Assembly (NCBI GenBank): GCA_030704615.1
Contig: CM060733.1
Coordinates: 76,424,907 to 76,484,906 of the forward strand
Length of the DNA: 60,000 nt
From: Takakia lepidozioides
Lineage: Eukaryota; Streptophyta; Takakiopsida; Takakiales; Takakiaceae
Reading direction: 5' to 3'
Shown: one piece after another, positions 9,901-21,300 of the stretch
Position numbering within the stretch: position 1 is the first letter of the stretch
Layout: every line of letters starts with the position of its first letter
Translations under genes and position numbers: made by a program
The notes under the pieces: model-generated
What the model saw: the letters and a program-made list of their open reading frames with translations, nothing else
Database searches by the model: none
Told to the model about the DNA's origin: nothing

Positions 9901-11169
9901 TTCTGTTACGGACATTTCGATTGGTCCCTCACCATTGTTTGTGTCCTTCTAGGAGCGGTGCTTGGATTCCGACACGGACATGCCGAACACGAATATGGCA
10001 GAATCGGTCCACTCCTCCTGGCGAGCGTCTTCTGCCGCACATCTGGTGGACGTAGTGACGGCCACAACGGAGGACATCGACAGAGCAATCATGCAGCAAG
10101 CCACGTACTACAAGTTTCTGAGCGGCAAACAATGGGGCTTTGGGCCGGACAGGGAGGAATTGTTGGTACGAACAGCTTCGAGGTCCAAGAATCCAGTGAA
10201 ATGGGCGACAACATTACGAGAGAAGATCAAAGGGACGCCTCTGCACCGCAGAGGTGAACACCTAGAGGGGGACGTCCGGACTCGCCCTGTCAGGCGGAGG
10301 ATTGAAGAGGAACCCGGGTGCGAAGAGGATTCCTGGAGATCCGACATGAACATTCGGACAGCACCTCGAGGTCCCGTCATGTTGCCACACAATGTGTCTT
10401 CCAGCAGTGGAAGCCCAAGAAATTCCAGATCGCCGTCGCCTTCAACCGGGGATTTCGTGCAAAAATTCCCACCGCTCCCTTGCCCCAGATTCCGCCCGCT
10501 GTTATGCAGTATGGCCAAGCCATTGTGGAGACGACTATGTCTGCATCACAGTGGAGAATTGCTCGCACAAAGCCGTCGTTTCGAGGAAGGTGTTCCGCAA
10601 TTCGTGTGGATACACGGCAACGTTGTTTAGAGATGATAAGGAGGAATCCAGATGGGGCTGTCCCTGTCCCTGCTCCTACTTTTACAGGAAGATTTGTCCA
10701 TGCAAAGTTTGCGGAGGCGACAACCACCCCCAGTTCTGTTCTGCAGGCACGACATTATGACTTGCGTGTATGGAAAGCCCAAGTACGGCATATAAACAAT
10801 GCCAGAGGCTCCCCCGGTGTGGCCGGTGGAAACAGGCTGCGATCTGAGTCAGGTTGAGACCGACGCCCTTACCGCCGCAGGATTTCGGATGGTGCAGCGC
10901 ACTGACGTCCCCAGAGAACCATTTCCTTCCACAGCCTCCACCACCACCACCGACCCTGTGAGAGCAAGAACAATGGGACACGACAGCTCTAAGCATCCTA
11001 CACACCGTTGGGGAAAACCGAAGAGGCGGCGACCTCCTTCAAAAGTGAACGAGACAAGGATGGGGAATGCACTTCGGATGAACTGTACAATCCAGAGCTC
11101 GACAGAAGTGCCCCACCAGGATTCGGGCGTGTGTATCAGATGGCCACGGCGGGCTCAGCTGTTCACAAT

Positions 11170-11300
11170 GAGGTGTACACCATCACCATTTCAGAATTAC
11201 CCACCTGCAATTGCACCAACTTCCAGATCATGGCGAACAAGGGGGCATCATACTGCCCTTGCAAGCATTTGTACTACGTGTACCTAAAGAGACTCCGTTG
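11170..11300 (+). other. SWIM zinc finger at the transposase C-terminus
   Basis: The frame reads YTITISELPTCNCTNFQ, then YCPCKHLYYVYLKRL: the C-x-C...C-x-H pattern that defines SWIM fingers. Its position just before the stop codon matches MURA-like proteins. Confidence 0.75.
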
Positions 11301-11391
11301 TAATTCCACAACTCATCACTTCATACATGCACCAGGGTTGAGCCCCCAGGAGGTTCACACTCTTCTGAATATGGATCCAGGGGACCAGTGA

Positions 11392-12560
11392 GCTTGGCTT
11401 GCGGTCCCCATACAATGGTACGCCCATCCTTTTCGGATAGTAGAACTGTACTGCTGCCAGTACCTCAGGCTCTGGCCACAGAAAGGTCCGACATATGTCT
11501 TGCCTACCAGTAACCTGTTTTGCTCGAACTAAGATATACTATATCGTTCACTTGTTTCCACGTGCATGTATTTTTGTATGTTGGAGGGTTCATGTTTTGC
11601 TTTCCTTTCCGAAAACTTGCTTTCCTCATTCGACCTCCGACAAGGAAATGCGGCGCCGCATTTCCAAGTATCGTCGTAGGTACTGGTAGAGGCGGCCTTC
11701 GCCAACACCAAACCGCTCCGAAATTTCGCACGTGCGAACCCTAATGCGGCACCCTATTTCCCAGTTTAGTTGCAAACCTTTCCCGCCGAATACCCAAAGA
11801 AGACAGAATTGTGAAGTACTGCAGACTGTATTGGTGCAGACTCCATTGGTTCAATCGCGGCAAAAGGGTCAGCTTCATTCCAATGTTAAGGCATGTAAAA
11901 CCGCGGAATACTCTATACAGGCCAGTATGCGACGTCCTTTTGCAGTGGTATACTGGATTTCCCGTTGCACGGTCACTTATTTCCATGAGCGGATCTAAAA
12001 AACCATGAGCGGACTTGTTACACATATCTTCGCCGCATTACATGATCTGGAACGTCCAAAAACGGCAAGGTCAAATAAAAAACTATTATTTTAATACTTG
12101 TTTAATCTGCCGCATTTCCAAATTTGGAGGAGTCCGCTCATGAAATCCGCGTATCTTAGACTTCGGCTCACTGCTCATGCGGCTCATGCGGCTCATGGCT
12201 CATGGCTCATGGTTTCTGCTCATGAAATAGTAAACCTCAAATATGTCATTCAATATTGTGAGGACGGGAGAATCTCATTCAAGCACAAAATAAGCCTTTA
12301 CACGGTTAACCCTTAAAAGATGAGAACTTTCTTGGCAGCACCCAAAAAACAGTACCTACCTATCAAGTACCAAACAAATATCAAGTAGCTAGGGCATGTC
12401 AATCCTTAAAGATAAGCACTTTTGGGGCAACACTAGAGACAAAGTACCTACCTATCAGTGGATACTCTATCTTTGTACCATTGACCCACATTCATGAACT
12501 GTACAAAGTCATCTCTAAATACTACATCCTCGCTGCAAAATGTGGGCAAATTCTACAATT
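11392..12560. other. Non-coding stretch with small repeats
   Basis: Besides the palindrome there is a 12-bp perfect inverted repeat CATGAGCGGACT (12004-12015 and 12131-12142), a run of GGCTCATG-type short repeats at about 12175-12215, and an imperfect direct duplication (12309-12367 against 12403-12461, both containing AGTACCTACCTATCA). I see no supported gene. Confidence 0.5.
11644..11665. repeat. Perfect 22-bp palindrome downstream of the transposase
   Basis: Arms GGAAATGCGGC and GCCGCATTTCC with centre CG are fully self-complementary and identical to the best units of the array. A degraded partner (AATGCGGCACCCTATTTCC) follows at about 11742. Copies on both sides of the transposase are compatible with subterminal sites. 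Confidence 0.85.
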
Positions 12561-12569
12561 ACGTGTACA

Positions 12570-12885
12570 TAAGGCGAAGCCTGGAAATTAAAACTGAAGA
12601 ACACTTCTCCTACTGCCCTCTATACTACGAGATCCGTGGGAGATTCCACTGTTTATTCAGTGGAACCCAATCTCTCAATGAAGTTGTCCACTATGAGGAT
12701 CATAAATGCTTGGCAGCTTACCTGCATGAGGCCTTCACCCTTAGACAATCGCTAGAACACCAGTTCTTATTCTGGGTTCTGGTTTTGTTTGCTTTCTCAT
12801 GTTTTCTTCCATTTTGTCCCATAAGCTCTATGAGCTTTCCGCGGACATTAAAAGCACCATTTCAGTTCATTTCCCATTTCCCACT
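12570..12885 (+). mobile_element. LINE 3' end fragment (zf-RVT-like tail and 3' UTR)
   Basis: The peptide [18 protein letters not shown], then [18 protein letters not shown], corresponds to the C-terminus of the LINE at 44205-44450. It is followed by the shared 3' tail: TCCCATAAGCTCTATGAGC, a GCGGACATTA block, then CATTTCAGTTCATTTC. 5'-truncated, as is typical of target-primed insertions. Confidence 0.75.
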
Positions 12886-13205
12886 ACGGAGCGGACCTTC
12901 TTCTCTCCTCTATCTCTTGGTCCCCTGTGGAGCAGGCCACTTGCTCCCCTCCTTGTTCCCGGTCCTTTGCTGCCCTCCTGGCTCCCCTGCCTTGGCCGTA
13001 GGAAAAGACAGATTTGATTGGACCTCGTTTGTAACACAATGGGGATGGGTAAGTTAGGTGAGCTATGGATAATTTTTCTGCCCATTCAAATTTTGTCATG
13101 CAATAGTCACCTTTTGCAAAAAGCAAAAAGCCATGTCCAACTGTCGTACCTTCTCTTGTAAACTTTTCTAAATACAACATAGCCAGAATACAAATTCCTG
13201 GCTAA

Positions 13206-13664
13206 GAGCATCTCCAACAGTGTCCCTCCATCGGGCCCGCCAAGCTGCTCATGGCGTGGAGTTTGGCGGAAGGACGTCCACCAGGGTCACGCTAAATCCA
13301 TCACCGAGGTGGGTTGGCCAGTCTACAGAAGCCACGTGGTGGCTCCAGGCTAAGCCACGTGGTGGCTCCAGGCTGCGCCACACCTGCTATTCTCATCCCA
13401 AAAAGCAAGAGTGCTCATTCTTCATAACTCTGCTCAACGTGCACACACCAAACTTGCTCTCCGGTGCTTGGGCATGCACATGCGCGCTTGGCGGAGGTTT
13501 GGCGAGGTACCCCAAAGATGTAAAATATGGTGTAGCCCCCTTGCCCTTGGCGTAGGTCCCTCTGCGCCAAATATAGTGTTGGTGGGGTACGGTGGGTCAC
13601 GATCCGGAAACGCCATGCCAAAATGGCATTGGAAATGCATGGCGTATCTGCATTGGGGGTGCTC
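13206..13664. mobile_element. PIF/Harbinger-like MITE, TAA target duplication
   Basis: The left end GAGCATCTCCAACAG (13206-13220) and the right end, reading inward GAGCACCCCCAATGC, form an imperfect terminal inverted repeat. Direct TAA copies flank it at 13203-13205 and 13665-13667. Length is 459 bp with no coding capacity. The interior contains a tandem duplication of a CACGTGGTGGCTCCAGGCT block (about 13337-13377). A 3-bp TWA target site plus GAGC ends is typical of PIF/Harbinger-derived MITEs. Confidence 0.6.
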
Positions 13665-13667
13665 TAA

Positions 13668-14960
13668 AGCCTTTTACCCATTTTCAGCCTCCATGGCCTC
13701 TCATGCGAGGTTATTTTTTCCTCATTAATATATTTCGGCCTACCTTGGGCCTTTGTTTATTTTGAAAACATTGAAAAAAATAGTGGGCTTGATTTGGGAG
13801 GCCATGCTTTTGTGGCGCAAATGGCGCATTAACTTAAGACTAGGGCTAGCACCATTTCAAGATAAACTAGTAAAAACATTACCACATCATCATTTAGTGG
13901 GAGACTAGAATAGATAGCGGCCATGAACACTCCCCAACTTCCTCCGTACGGTGTGCTTTGATCCCACACAACGACGTCATGGCAGCGGCTGAGAGCAAAT
14001 CATGAGGACAAATTTGTGCGGAACTCTAACTCCAAGTTGCAGACAAAACAACCTAATTTGCGGGCCGATTTAGTTTAGATCCAAGGGCGCCAGAGCATAT
14101 GGAGGCCCAAAATGGGTTGAGCTCTCATCCCTTGCTTTCTTGCATTCTGTTCTTTTGGTTTCTTTTGGTCCCCTGAGTAAGCCTTCACAGGCCATGACCT
14201 GTGGTGGTATTTTTTCCTCTCATTTCAATCTCTTTTCAGGGCTCCGTCACCCCCAAAAAAAGAAAAAAAAGCAAAAAGGGTTAGTGTGGTCCATTAGGGG
14301 TCGAGAGAACAAACCTGAGTGGAAAATCTGTGCTAGATCCGGTCTCCTTTCCTCTCTTGGTAATTCAGAGAAGAAGACGAGTCCGGCACAAAGCTGGCGT
14401 AACTAAGAGCCACTTCTTCTTGCGGCTACTGCCCCCTTCAGGATGGTACTTCCATACATTGGTTCGGGGATGGTATTCCAGCTGTAAGCCCTCATGGCCT
14501 CAAGTGGTTATTTTTCCCACCACTTTCTAATTTATTCCAGGGCCTCTGTCCCAAATATACCAAACGGAAAAGCCATATGGCTAAGTCATATTGTTGCAAT
14601 AACCTGCCCACGCAAACGCTAACAGGACAGTCAAAGCCCAACAACAACTGTTGTCTGACTAGCGATAGGATCAGAACGCGTGCCGTCCAGACGGTGCCGA
14701 GCCCAACGAGAGAGACGACAGAATGCAGCGGGCTACAAGCGTTGTTGCTCTGCTGTATTAAGAAGTCCACTGTGAAAGCCATCCTCGAAAGAGTCCATCG
14801 AAATAGCAAGCTGGCTGGCAAATGTGATGGACACATTAGTACTCTTTGATCTCTCGACCTTATAAATTGTCTTTCTTCACCGAGCGTCAACACATATGTC
14901 GTAATCAACTGACTCTTTCTTTCTTTCTCTCTCCTGATACACATACTTTACACAGGCACA
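13668..14960. other. Non-coding stretch
   Basis: No reading frame here shows recognisable protein features. There are A-rich runs at about 14250-14275 and a CT-rich run at 14910-14936. Confidence 0.4.
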
Positions 14961-14964
14961 GAGA

Positions 14965-15310
14965 ATGGCGCCCCGCACGTTGCTGGCAATGTTAATGGTG
15001 CTGATGGTGACTGGCGGCTTGGGGTGTGACGGATGCGCATAGCCATGCATGTGCCTACACAAATATAATTCAACCGGAAACATTTAGAATTCGGAGCTGT
15101 AGCCCTGGTGACTTGATCTGTGCATACGAGCTGTCAAGCGGTGCCACACCAAGGGGCTTCCTCACCTGCAATGCAACCGGTTCCTGGGATGTCAATAACC
15201 TTTGCGGGGGCTTAACGACCCCTACACGACTCCCAACAAACATGGATGTGCTTGCTATTGAAATGTATAAGTTGAGAGAGCTACGTATATGCTTGTTGCC
15301 GACAAGTTAA
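14965..15310 (+). CDS. Possible exons of a small secreted Cys-rich protein (uncertain)
   Basis: An ATG at about 14965 starts MAPRTLLAMLMVLMVTGGLG, a good signal-peptide-like sequence, but it runs into TAG after CDGCA. In another frame shortly downstream (about 15075-15210) lies a Cys-rich segment containing FRIRSCSPGDLICAYELSSG and TCNATGSWDVNNLCGG with four Cys. Joining them needs a splice or a frame shift that I cannot place with certainty. It might be a separate gene, a pseudogene, or unrelated to the subtilase gene that starts 1.4 kb downstream. Confidence 0.3.
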
Positions 15311-16678
15311 TGGAGTACATCATTTCTGTAAGGTCTGCTTATGATTTAACTGATCCAGATGGGCATCTATGAATACCGCAATGGATGTACGTTAGATATA
15401 AATTTCAGAGTTTGTAGTCCGTAGAATCTGGCAACATACTTGACGAGCCAGGGATTATAGATCAGATGCGAATGTTCAGTACACTCGGTGCTCTCATGCA
15501 GAAGAGAAATAAAGAGCGAGCAATGTGGTCCAAGCTACCCACATTCGGAACGCTCAAACTTTGAGATCCAAACTTTGTGCTCGCTTTCATCATCTTTAGA
15601 TATGGCCAGCTATTCTGCGAGTGGTATCAATTTTCTTCGGCTCTAGACTTTTGCCCCAGCCTTTGGAAACAAAGGACTTTGTAAACCATGCAAAGAAAGT
15701 AAAAAAAAAAGTTCAGTCACACTAGATCGTTGGTCAACTTTCTCACTCTCTCTCATCTCTCGTCCTCCTCTCTCGATACTGGCGTCCCGGAGAATGCAGC
15801 TCACAGGGTTCAAAAGGTTCCAAAATATTAATGTAAGAACTTTCCTTACAAAGGTCCGATGTACGACCCCGTGTCAACCTCTTCCTATTTCAAGTAGTTG
15901 TAATCTGATTCAGTACTGCATGTCAAGCTCGAGCTAAACAGACAACTAATTATAAGGCTTTGCCAACTTTATATTTGTGTCTGACTCTCATTTGTCTCTC
16001 AATCTCAAGTACTGAGTTCAGTTGGATCTTCCAAATATCCCTCTTTCTCTATCAATCACACTCGGCTTTCCTCCAAAGAGTTTTGACCTATGGGTTTTGG
16101 CAAGTTTCTGCGATGGCTATGGCGCTGGAAACTGCATTGTGACGATGGCCACGTACATGAAGATATTTAAACATTTAAATGGTTCGTTTCATTAGATCTC
16201 ATTGGGTGATACTGTCTACCAATGAAAGTCGGGTGACACCCAAGGTTACACCTCAATTTTGTTTTATACACGCGAACGTGTGGAGGGTCAGACGACTACT
16301 GTAACAGTTAATAACTAACCCATTCCTATTCCCAGGACATGCCTGCCTCCCCTTATCACCTCCCCTGCCATGGCCGCATCCTCTCTCCTCCTTCCTCTCT
16401 TTTGTGAGATTACAAGTAGCTGTTCGGACTTGGGATTCTGGAGTGCTTAGCTTGGTTGCAGTGGTTCTGGGTCTTATCTTGTGGACCCAGTTTGTTGTTT
16501 ATGTGGAATGGGAACTTCCACAAACATAGTTGGTCTTCTTTCTCTGATCTCTCTCTTTCTCTCTCTCTCATTTTTGTAAATTTTTGATCAGACTCTTTGT
16601 TTCGCCGTGTATTGTTGTGCGACATGTCGGTCTGTTAATGGGAAGAATGAAGTGACCACTGCAAATAGAGCTGTGAAA
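15311..16678. other. Upstream region of the subtilase gene, no gene recognised
   Basis: AT-rich with CT-rich runs (15720-15775, 16540-16572). The region just upstream of 16679 is where promoter and 5' UTR of the next gene should lie. I cannot identify a convincing TATA box. Confidence 0.35.
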
Positions 16679-18369
16679 ATGCAGGGAAGAGGGACGGTGA
16701 GTTTTGTGGTAGCAGTACTAGTCCTGGAGCTCAGGGTTTGCCAAGCAGTAGTTACGGTACAAGACGACAAGTACCCATCGTGCCACACTGGCAAGGGCAC
16801 CTCCAAGCTCTATAACTGTGGCTATAAATACAATCACGAGGGCGACAACCGTGTCCATCTTCCCGCCCACGCCACTCCTACCAGGTACTCACCTTCTGTT
16901 TGTGCTCATACGGATGCTGCCCTGATACTTACTGTTGAATTCCATGTATTACATTGGCCTGGCCAGTCTTCCTCTGACTATTATCCTCCTCCTTCTTGGT
17001 TTTTCGACACGCATATTCCGTTGGTTTTCTCTTGTGTTTCCACTCTCTACATACGTTATCTGTGGTGTCCTGTGGACGCCAATCACTTTTTTTCTGTCTT
17101 CTTCTCCTCTCTAGTCTTTTACATATTTACCGCAAAGTAGGTCCGACTACTGGAGCAACCCTTGCCAATGGTTATGATCCCCAGTCTGTTTTGTCCAAGC
17201 AGGACGGAACAGATGCATCAGACCAGAACTCAAGGAACTTCATGTCAATCAGCCAACCGTACAACATTTAAACTACAATTCTATTGGGGGAGATAAATTC
17301 TTAGTCCTCCACAGGGAAATAGACAGTGAAGAACATTTCTTCTTTCACAGTTCTCTCTACTTTGAAATACTTGGGAGATTCTGTTGTCTATTCCTAGATA
17401 CCCAATCTCTCATAGATCTCTTCCATTGCAGATCAGAAATGCTTCACAGCATATCTGCATCAGGCATGAGACAATCCATTGAACTATAGTTATTTTTGGG
17501 CTGCTTATGGAGGGGCCCCCTTTCTTTCTTGTTTAATACTTTCTCTTTTCCCATAAGCTCTTTGAGCTTTCCATCGACGTTATGAAGTATCATTTCATTT
17601 CAATTCTGTTCTTCTCTCCAGTCTGCCTTCCCCTTCAGGCCCCTTTCCTACTCTGTCAAAAGGGGGTTCAAGCTGGTCTCTAGCCACAAGGCATGTAAAG
17701 CAAAGTTAACGTTACTGTAAATGTATGATGGGCACACTACATCATTCTTGCATGGAAAAAGAACCTGGGAAAAGTGATTGCTGAGGATGCAAGAGGTTGC
17801 ATAGACTTCTATTCAGAAAAGCTCACTTTGACTTCCTATCACAGGTACATGATTAAATTAAAAAAAGGGGTTCCAGCAAGTAAAGTGGATGAAATCTGCT
17901 TGATTGCAGAGACCAACAAAACAGCATATCCAGGCTACTGCATTTCAAAGTATGTTTTCCTTGCCACGCTTTGATCCTTCCTTCCAATCTTGTCCTGTAT
18001 GCTGACATGCATATAGGATTCTCTTGGCTCTTGTGATTCTCTTTGTTGGTCATGACCAGCACATGGATGCAAGTGCTAACAAGGCTGCATTCCATTGCCT
18101 CTCAAGAATTCAGGTACAAAAAGGTCTGGCTGGGAATGCTGATGGTAATGACTGGACAGCACCTACAACAGCTCCTACTCCAAGAGATGGCGGTAATTGA
18201 GCATGTGGAGGTGGAAGGCCAGCTGCGTGTCAGCACCATTATTTCACAGATCAGACCAGCCAGCTGGGGGTTGGATCGCATAGACCATCAGCCAGGCCAG
18301 AACCTGCTGAACCAGATTTACACAGTGAACACAAGTGGTGATGGAGTCCATGTGTATGTCCTTGACACG
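16679..18369 (+). CDS. Subtilase exons A-C: signal peptide, I9 propeptide, catalytic Asp
   Basis: Exon A 16679-16884 starts [19 protein letters not shown] (signal peptide, cleavage after about residue 23). An in-frame ATG 24 codons upstream is less likely because it would bury the signal. Exon B 17845-17949 joins in phase to give [19 protein letters not shown], an inhibitor I9 propeptide start. Exon C 18060-18369 holds [21 protein letters not shown], then the mature start [10 protein letters not shown] and [11 protein letters not shown], whose Asp (about residue 206) is the first catalytic residue. Phases are 2, 2 and 0 and all match. The A-B intron contains a LINE 3' fragment (17150-17640). 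Confidence 0.8.
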
Positions 18370-21300
18370 GTAAGGTGCTCTCACGTTGATCTCATAAAAT
18401 AAGATTTCTGCCCATACACAACAGCTCAATCGATCTCACAGACAATTGCAAGAATACATGTGTCTCAAAAAACAGAGTTTGAAGTTTATAATGAAAATGC
18501 TTCCCAAGGACAGGGAAATCAAAGGATTCAACATCCTCTTGCATACCAATAGTCTCTTGACCATATTGCTCTTTTCCCACTGTCAACCACCAGTAGCCCA
18601 TCTCCTATGAACACATGGAGAGGTTGAAGTGAGGTCATAAAGCTCTCGAGGGTGGTGAAGAGACATAAAAAATGAATTTGACTTCCAGTTTGCAGTGATC
18701 AGATGTATATGTACATGGGTTGTTCAATGTACAGGGCATAAGGTGCACCCACCAGGAGTTTTGGTACCAAGATGGAAGACTTGACCAAAACTTGAAGCCT
18801 ATCAGTCGGTGCCTCACAGGCTTTGATGGTCTCGGTGACGGTGTTGGCACCCTCGATTGCAATGGCCATGGTACTCATTGTGCAGGTCCTTCCACTTCAC
18901 CCAAAACCCCTATCCTGTCCCACTTTCTGGCCGATATGTATCCGTTCAGAAGCATGGGGGTTTAAGAGAGAATCAGCGAGACGTGTTCATGAATGCAAGC
19001 AAATGAAGTTCAAAGCACTTGGAGCACATAAATTCAGGAGAAGGAGAAGAGATGCTTGGCTAGACGCTTTGGGGTCTGACCACAGGAAGGATGACTGAAG
19101 AGGTGCGAAGAGGCAGAGGCTGCAGGACTACCTAAACTGGTTGTAGGGAGGGAGAGGGGGCAGAATGGGATCGGAAAGAGTCAGAGGGCCCCACGAGAGA
19201 GATATAGCAGGAGAGAGGAAATGAGAGATACAAAGATGCACACATGAAAGGACAGATAAAGGGAACAATCTGAGGGAAAAAGTGGGGCAGGAGTTGCGTT
19301 CTACAGCTGGTGAGAAAGCACATGGAACAATGGACGTGTGTCTCCATTCTGATCTTTTTCTATGACACAAGAATGCTTCAATTACAGTACTTGAATTTGG
19401 CGTACAGAGTTTGCTGTAAAAGCACTGTCATGCCAAGGGTATAGGTCAATGGCATACTCTCAAGTGATGCAGATGCCAACTGCAGGTTGCGGCAGCCGGA
19501 AACTTCAAGCAAATTACGTGCAATTACTCACCTGCCCGAGCTACTTCCGCCATTGCTGTGGGATCTTCTAACATTTTGAATCTTATGAGTTGGTTTTCAA
19601 ATTACGGAGTCTGCACAACGATTTTTGCACCTGTGAGTAAGCTGTGAACATCCCTGCTTGTTGTTGTAAGAGGTCTACCCAAGGTCAGGCGAGACAATAC
19701 TAGAGTAAGCAGAGGCGAAAGAGGGTGCATGGAGATGGACACGATTTCTTCTCTCTTCCAATCCAATAAGAACATCTTGTATTGAGGAAAACAAAGCGGG
19801 ATGGAGTGCAGGGGAGCTGATTGTGAGTTCTTGGAATACCAGCGACATTACCTTCAACACCCTCGGGCACCTCCATGGCTTGCCCCCATGTGGTACGTTC
19901 CATCTCTTTGCAAAAAGTATACAGTGCTATCTGGTTCCCTTCAGCCCAAACAGCCAGTGCCAACAAGATAAAACGCTAAAATGCTACTGACTGGATACCG
20001 TCGTAGACTTCACCTTTCCCCATTGTCGGACTCAAGCAGTTGAATCTGCCACAGTGCCAAAGAGATGCTAGTGAGCTTGAAAAGATGGAATCTGAGTGGG
20101 GAAGAAAATAGGGAATGCTTAAAGGCAAGTACAGTTGCAGGTAGGATAGAAAGTGCCACGGAGACAGCATATAGGAAAGTCCTGGGCAAAAACCAGAACC
20201 TAGATTGGCGAGGTCAGGATGTGAAAAACAACGAGGATGAAAGTGCTATGTGTAGGCAGGAGCAGCAGCGCTATTGCTGGGTCAGAATGGTGATGCACGA
20301 CCCTCAGATGTACGCGAGGCTCTGTTGGATGTAGCGGAGCCCAGCAGCTATAGTAGGGCTGTTCTCAAATACCACAACGAAGCTCATCAACGTCAATATC
20401 AAGCAACCCCCGTTCCAAATCCACCCTCGCTCCTTCTATGAGACATTTGAAGGCACCACCCAAATCAGCACTGTCATGATCAAAAGCAAGCCTCTTCAAC
20501 TCGTTGTGTTGACACCAACGGTCGACCCAACTATTGGTGAGTAGGGTTCACGTTCGTTATGCAATGCAAGGATTGTGCACAGAATATCTTGTGCAAAATT
20601 TCAAGAGTTCATCAGTGGTTTTGTTAAGAGAGGCCTTCTATCTTTCTCTTCATTACATGAGGTAGGCCTTTGTGCCCTAGAATATGCATGCATGACACTC
20701 ATGTGCCATAATGTGGGAGGAAATTATGCAGGCTACTTTCAACCTGCACAACTTTATTTCACAACAGATGCGAGCTGGTCGGTTGCCCAATCCATCAAAC
20801 TTATACTCCTTCTGAGACCAGGTAACTTTCCTTTCCCCTCAGACAGTGACAGCTTCTTAAGCTGACACACATATGCTGCAGTGCAGTAGGGCTATAGTAA
20901 ACAATTTTTTCTATCTACACAACTAAATCACAAAAGCAAAAAGTGTTAACCAACAATTCTGTCTGGAAACACAAATGGAAACTTGAGGATCAACAGTACT
21001 GTGGCGACCAATGGAAAACTTAAAACTGTCTTATTGTATGTCAGCTTTTAAAGGTGAGACTTAGTGATTGTTGAAGTTTAACCATGAGTGGCAGATTTCT
21101 TGGATAAAAGCTCCTTGATTCAATGGGTGTTCACAAGCCAAGATGAACGCTATGACGCTTCTCCAGAAGGCTACGTCATGTCCTTGGACACAGGTTTGTA
21201 AGCCTGCACTTGCTTGAACGTATGCCCAATCATAGATTTGCCCCGCCTATTTTGAAATTCGTCTGTCAAAGTCACCTTGTCCTGGCAGCTTTTGGGCTTC

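Larger units (their letters stand above)
7489..11391 (+). pseudogene. MULE/MURA-type transposase, frameshifted
   Basis: One continuous protein can be followed through at least six frame changes. An N-terminal Ser/Pro/acidic region (7490-8330) contains DVFDISDEEDDCIEVP. A motif LPPEVDGNVIFEFPPVF follows. Next come a zinc-binding region (8590-8860), a DDE core (9300-9880), a C-terminal helical part with PNTNMAESVHSSW (9985-10020), a second Cys-rich patch (CPCPC..CPCKVCGG, about 10660-10740) and a SWIM finger before the stop at 11391. Zinc ribbon plus MULE plus SWIM is the architecture of MuDR MURA and FAR1/FHY3-like proteins. A cis-encoded host gene derived from a transposase is the alternative, but the frame breaks (e.g. 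near 8330, 8490, 9305, 9415, 9520) argue for a dead copy unless they are sequence errors. Confidence 0.7.

Noticed and set aside
12494-13057. 187-codon open frame as a host gene
   Set aside because: Its first part is the LINE C-terminal peptide and the rest is translated 3' UTR tail.
19128-19370. Minus-strand frames in the subtilase intron
   Set aside because: They arise from a purine-rich GAGAGG stretch read in antisense and have no homology or exon signals.
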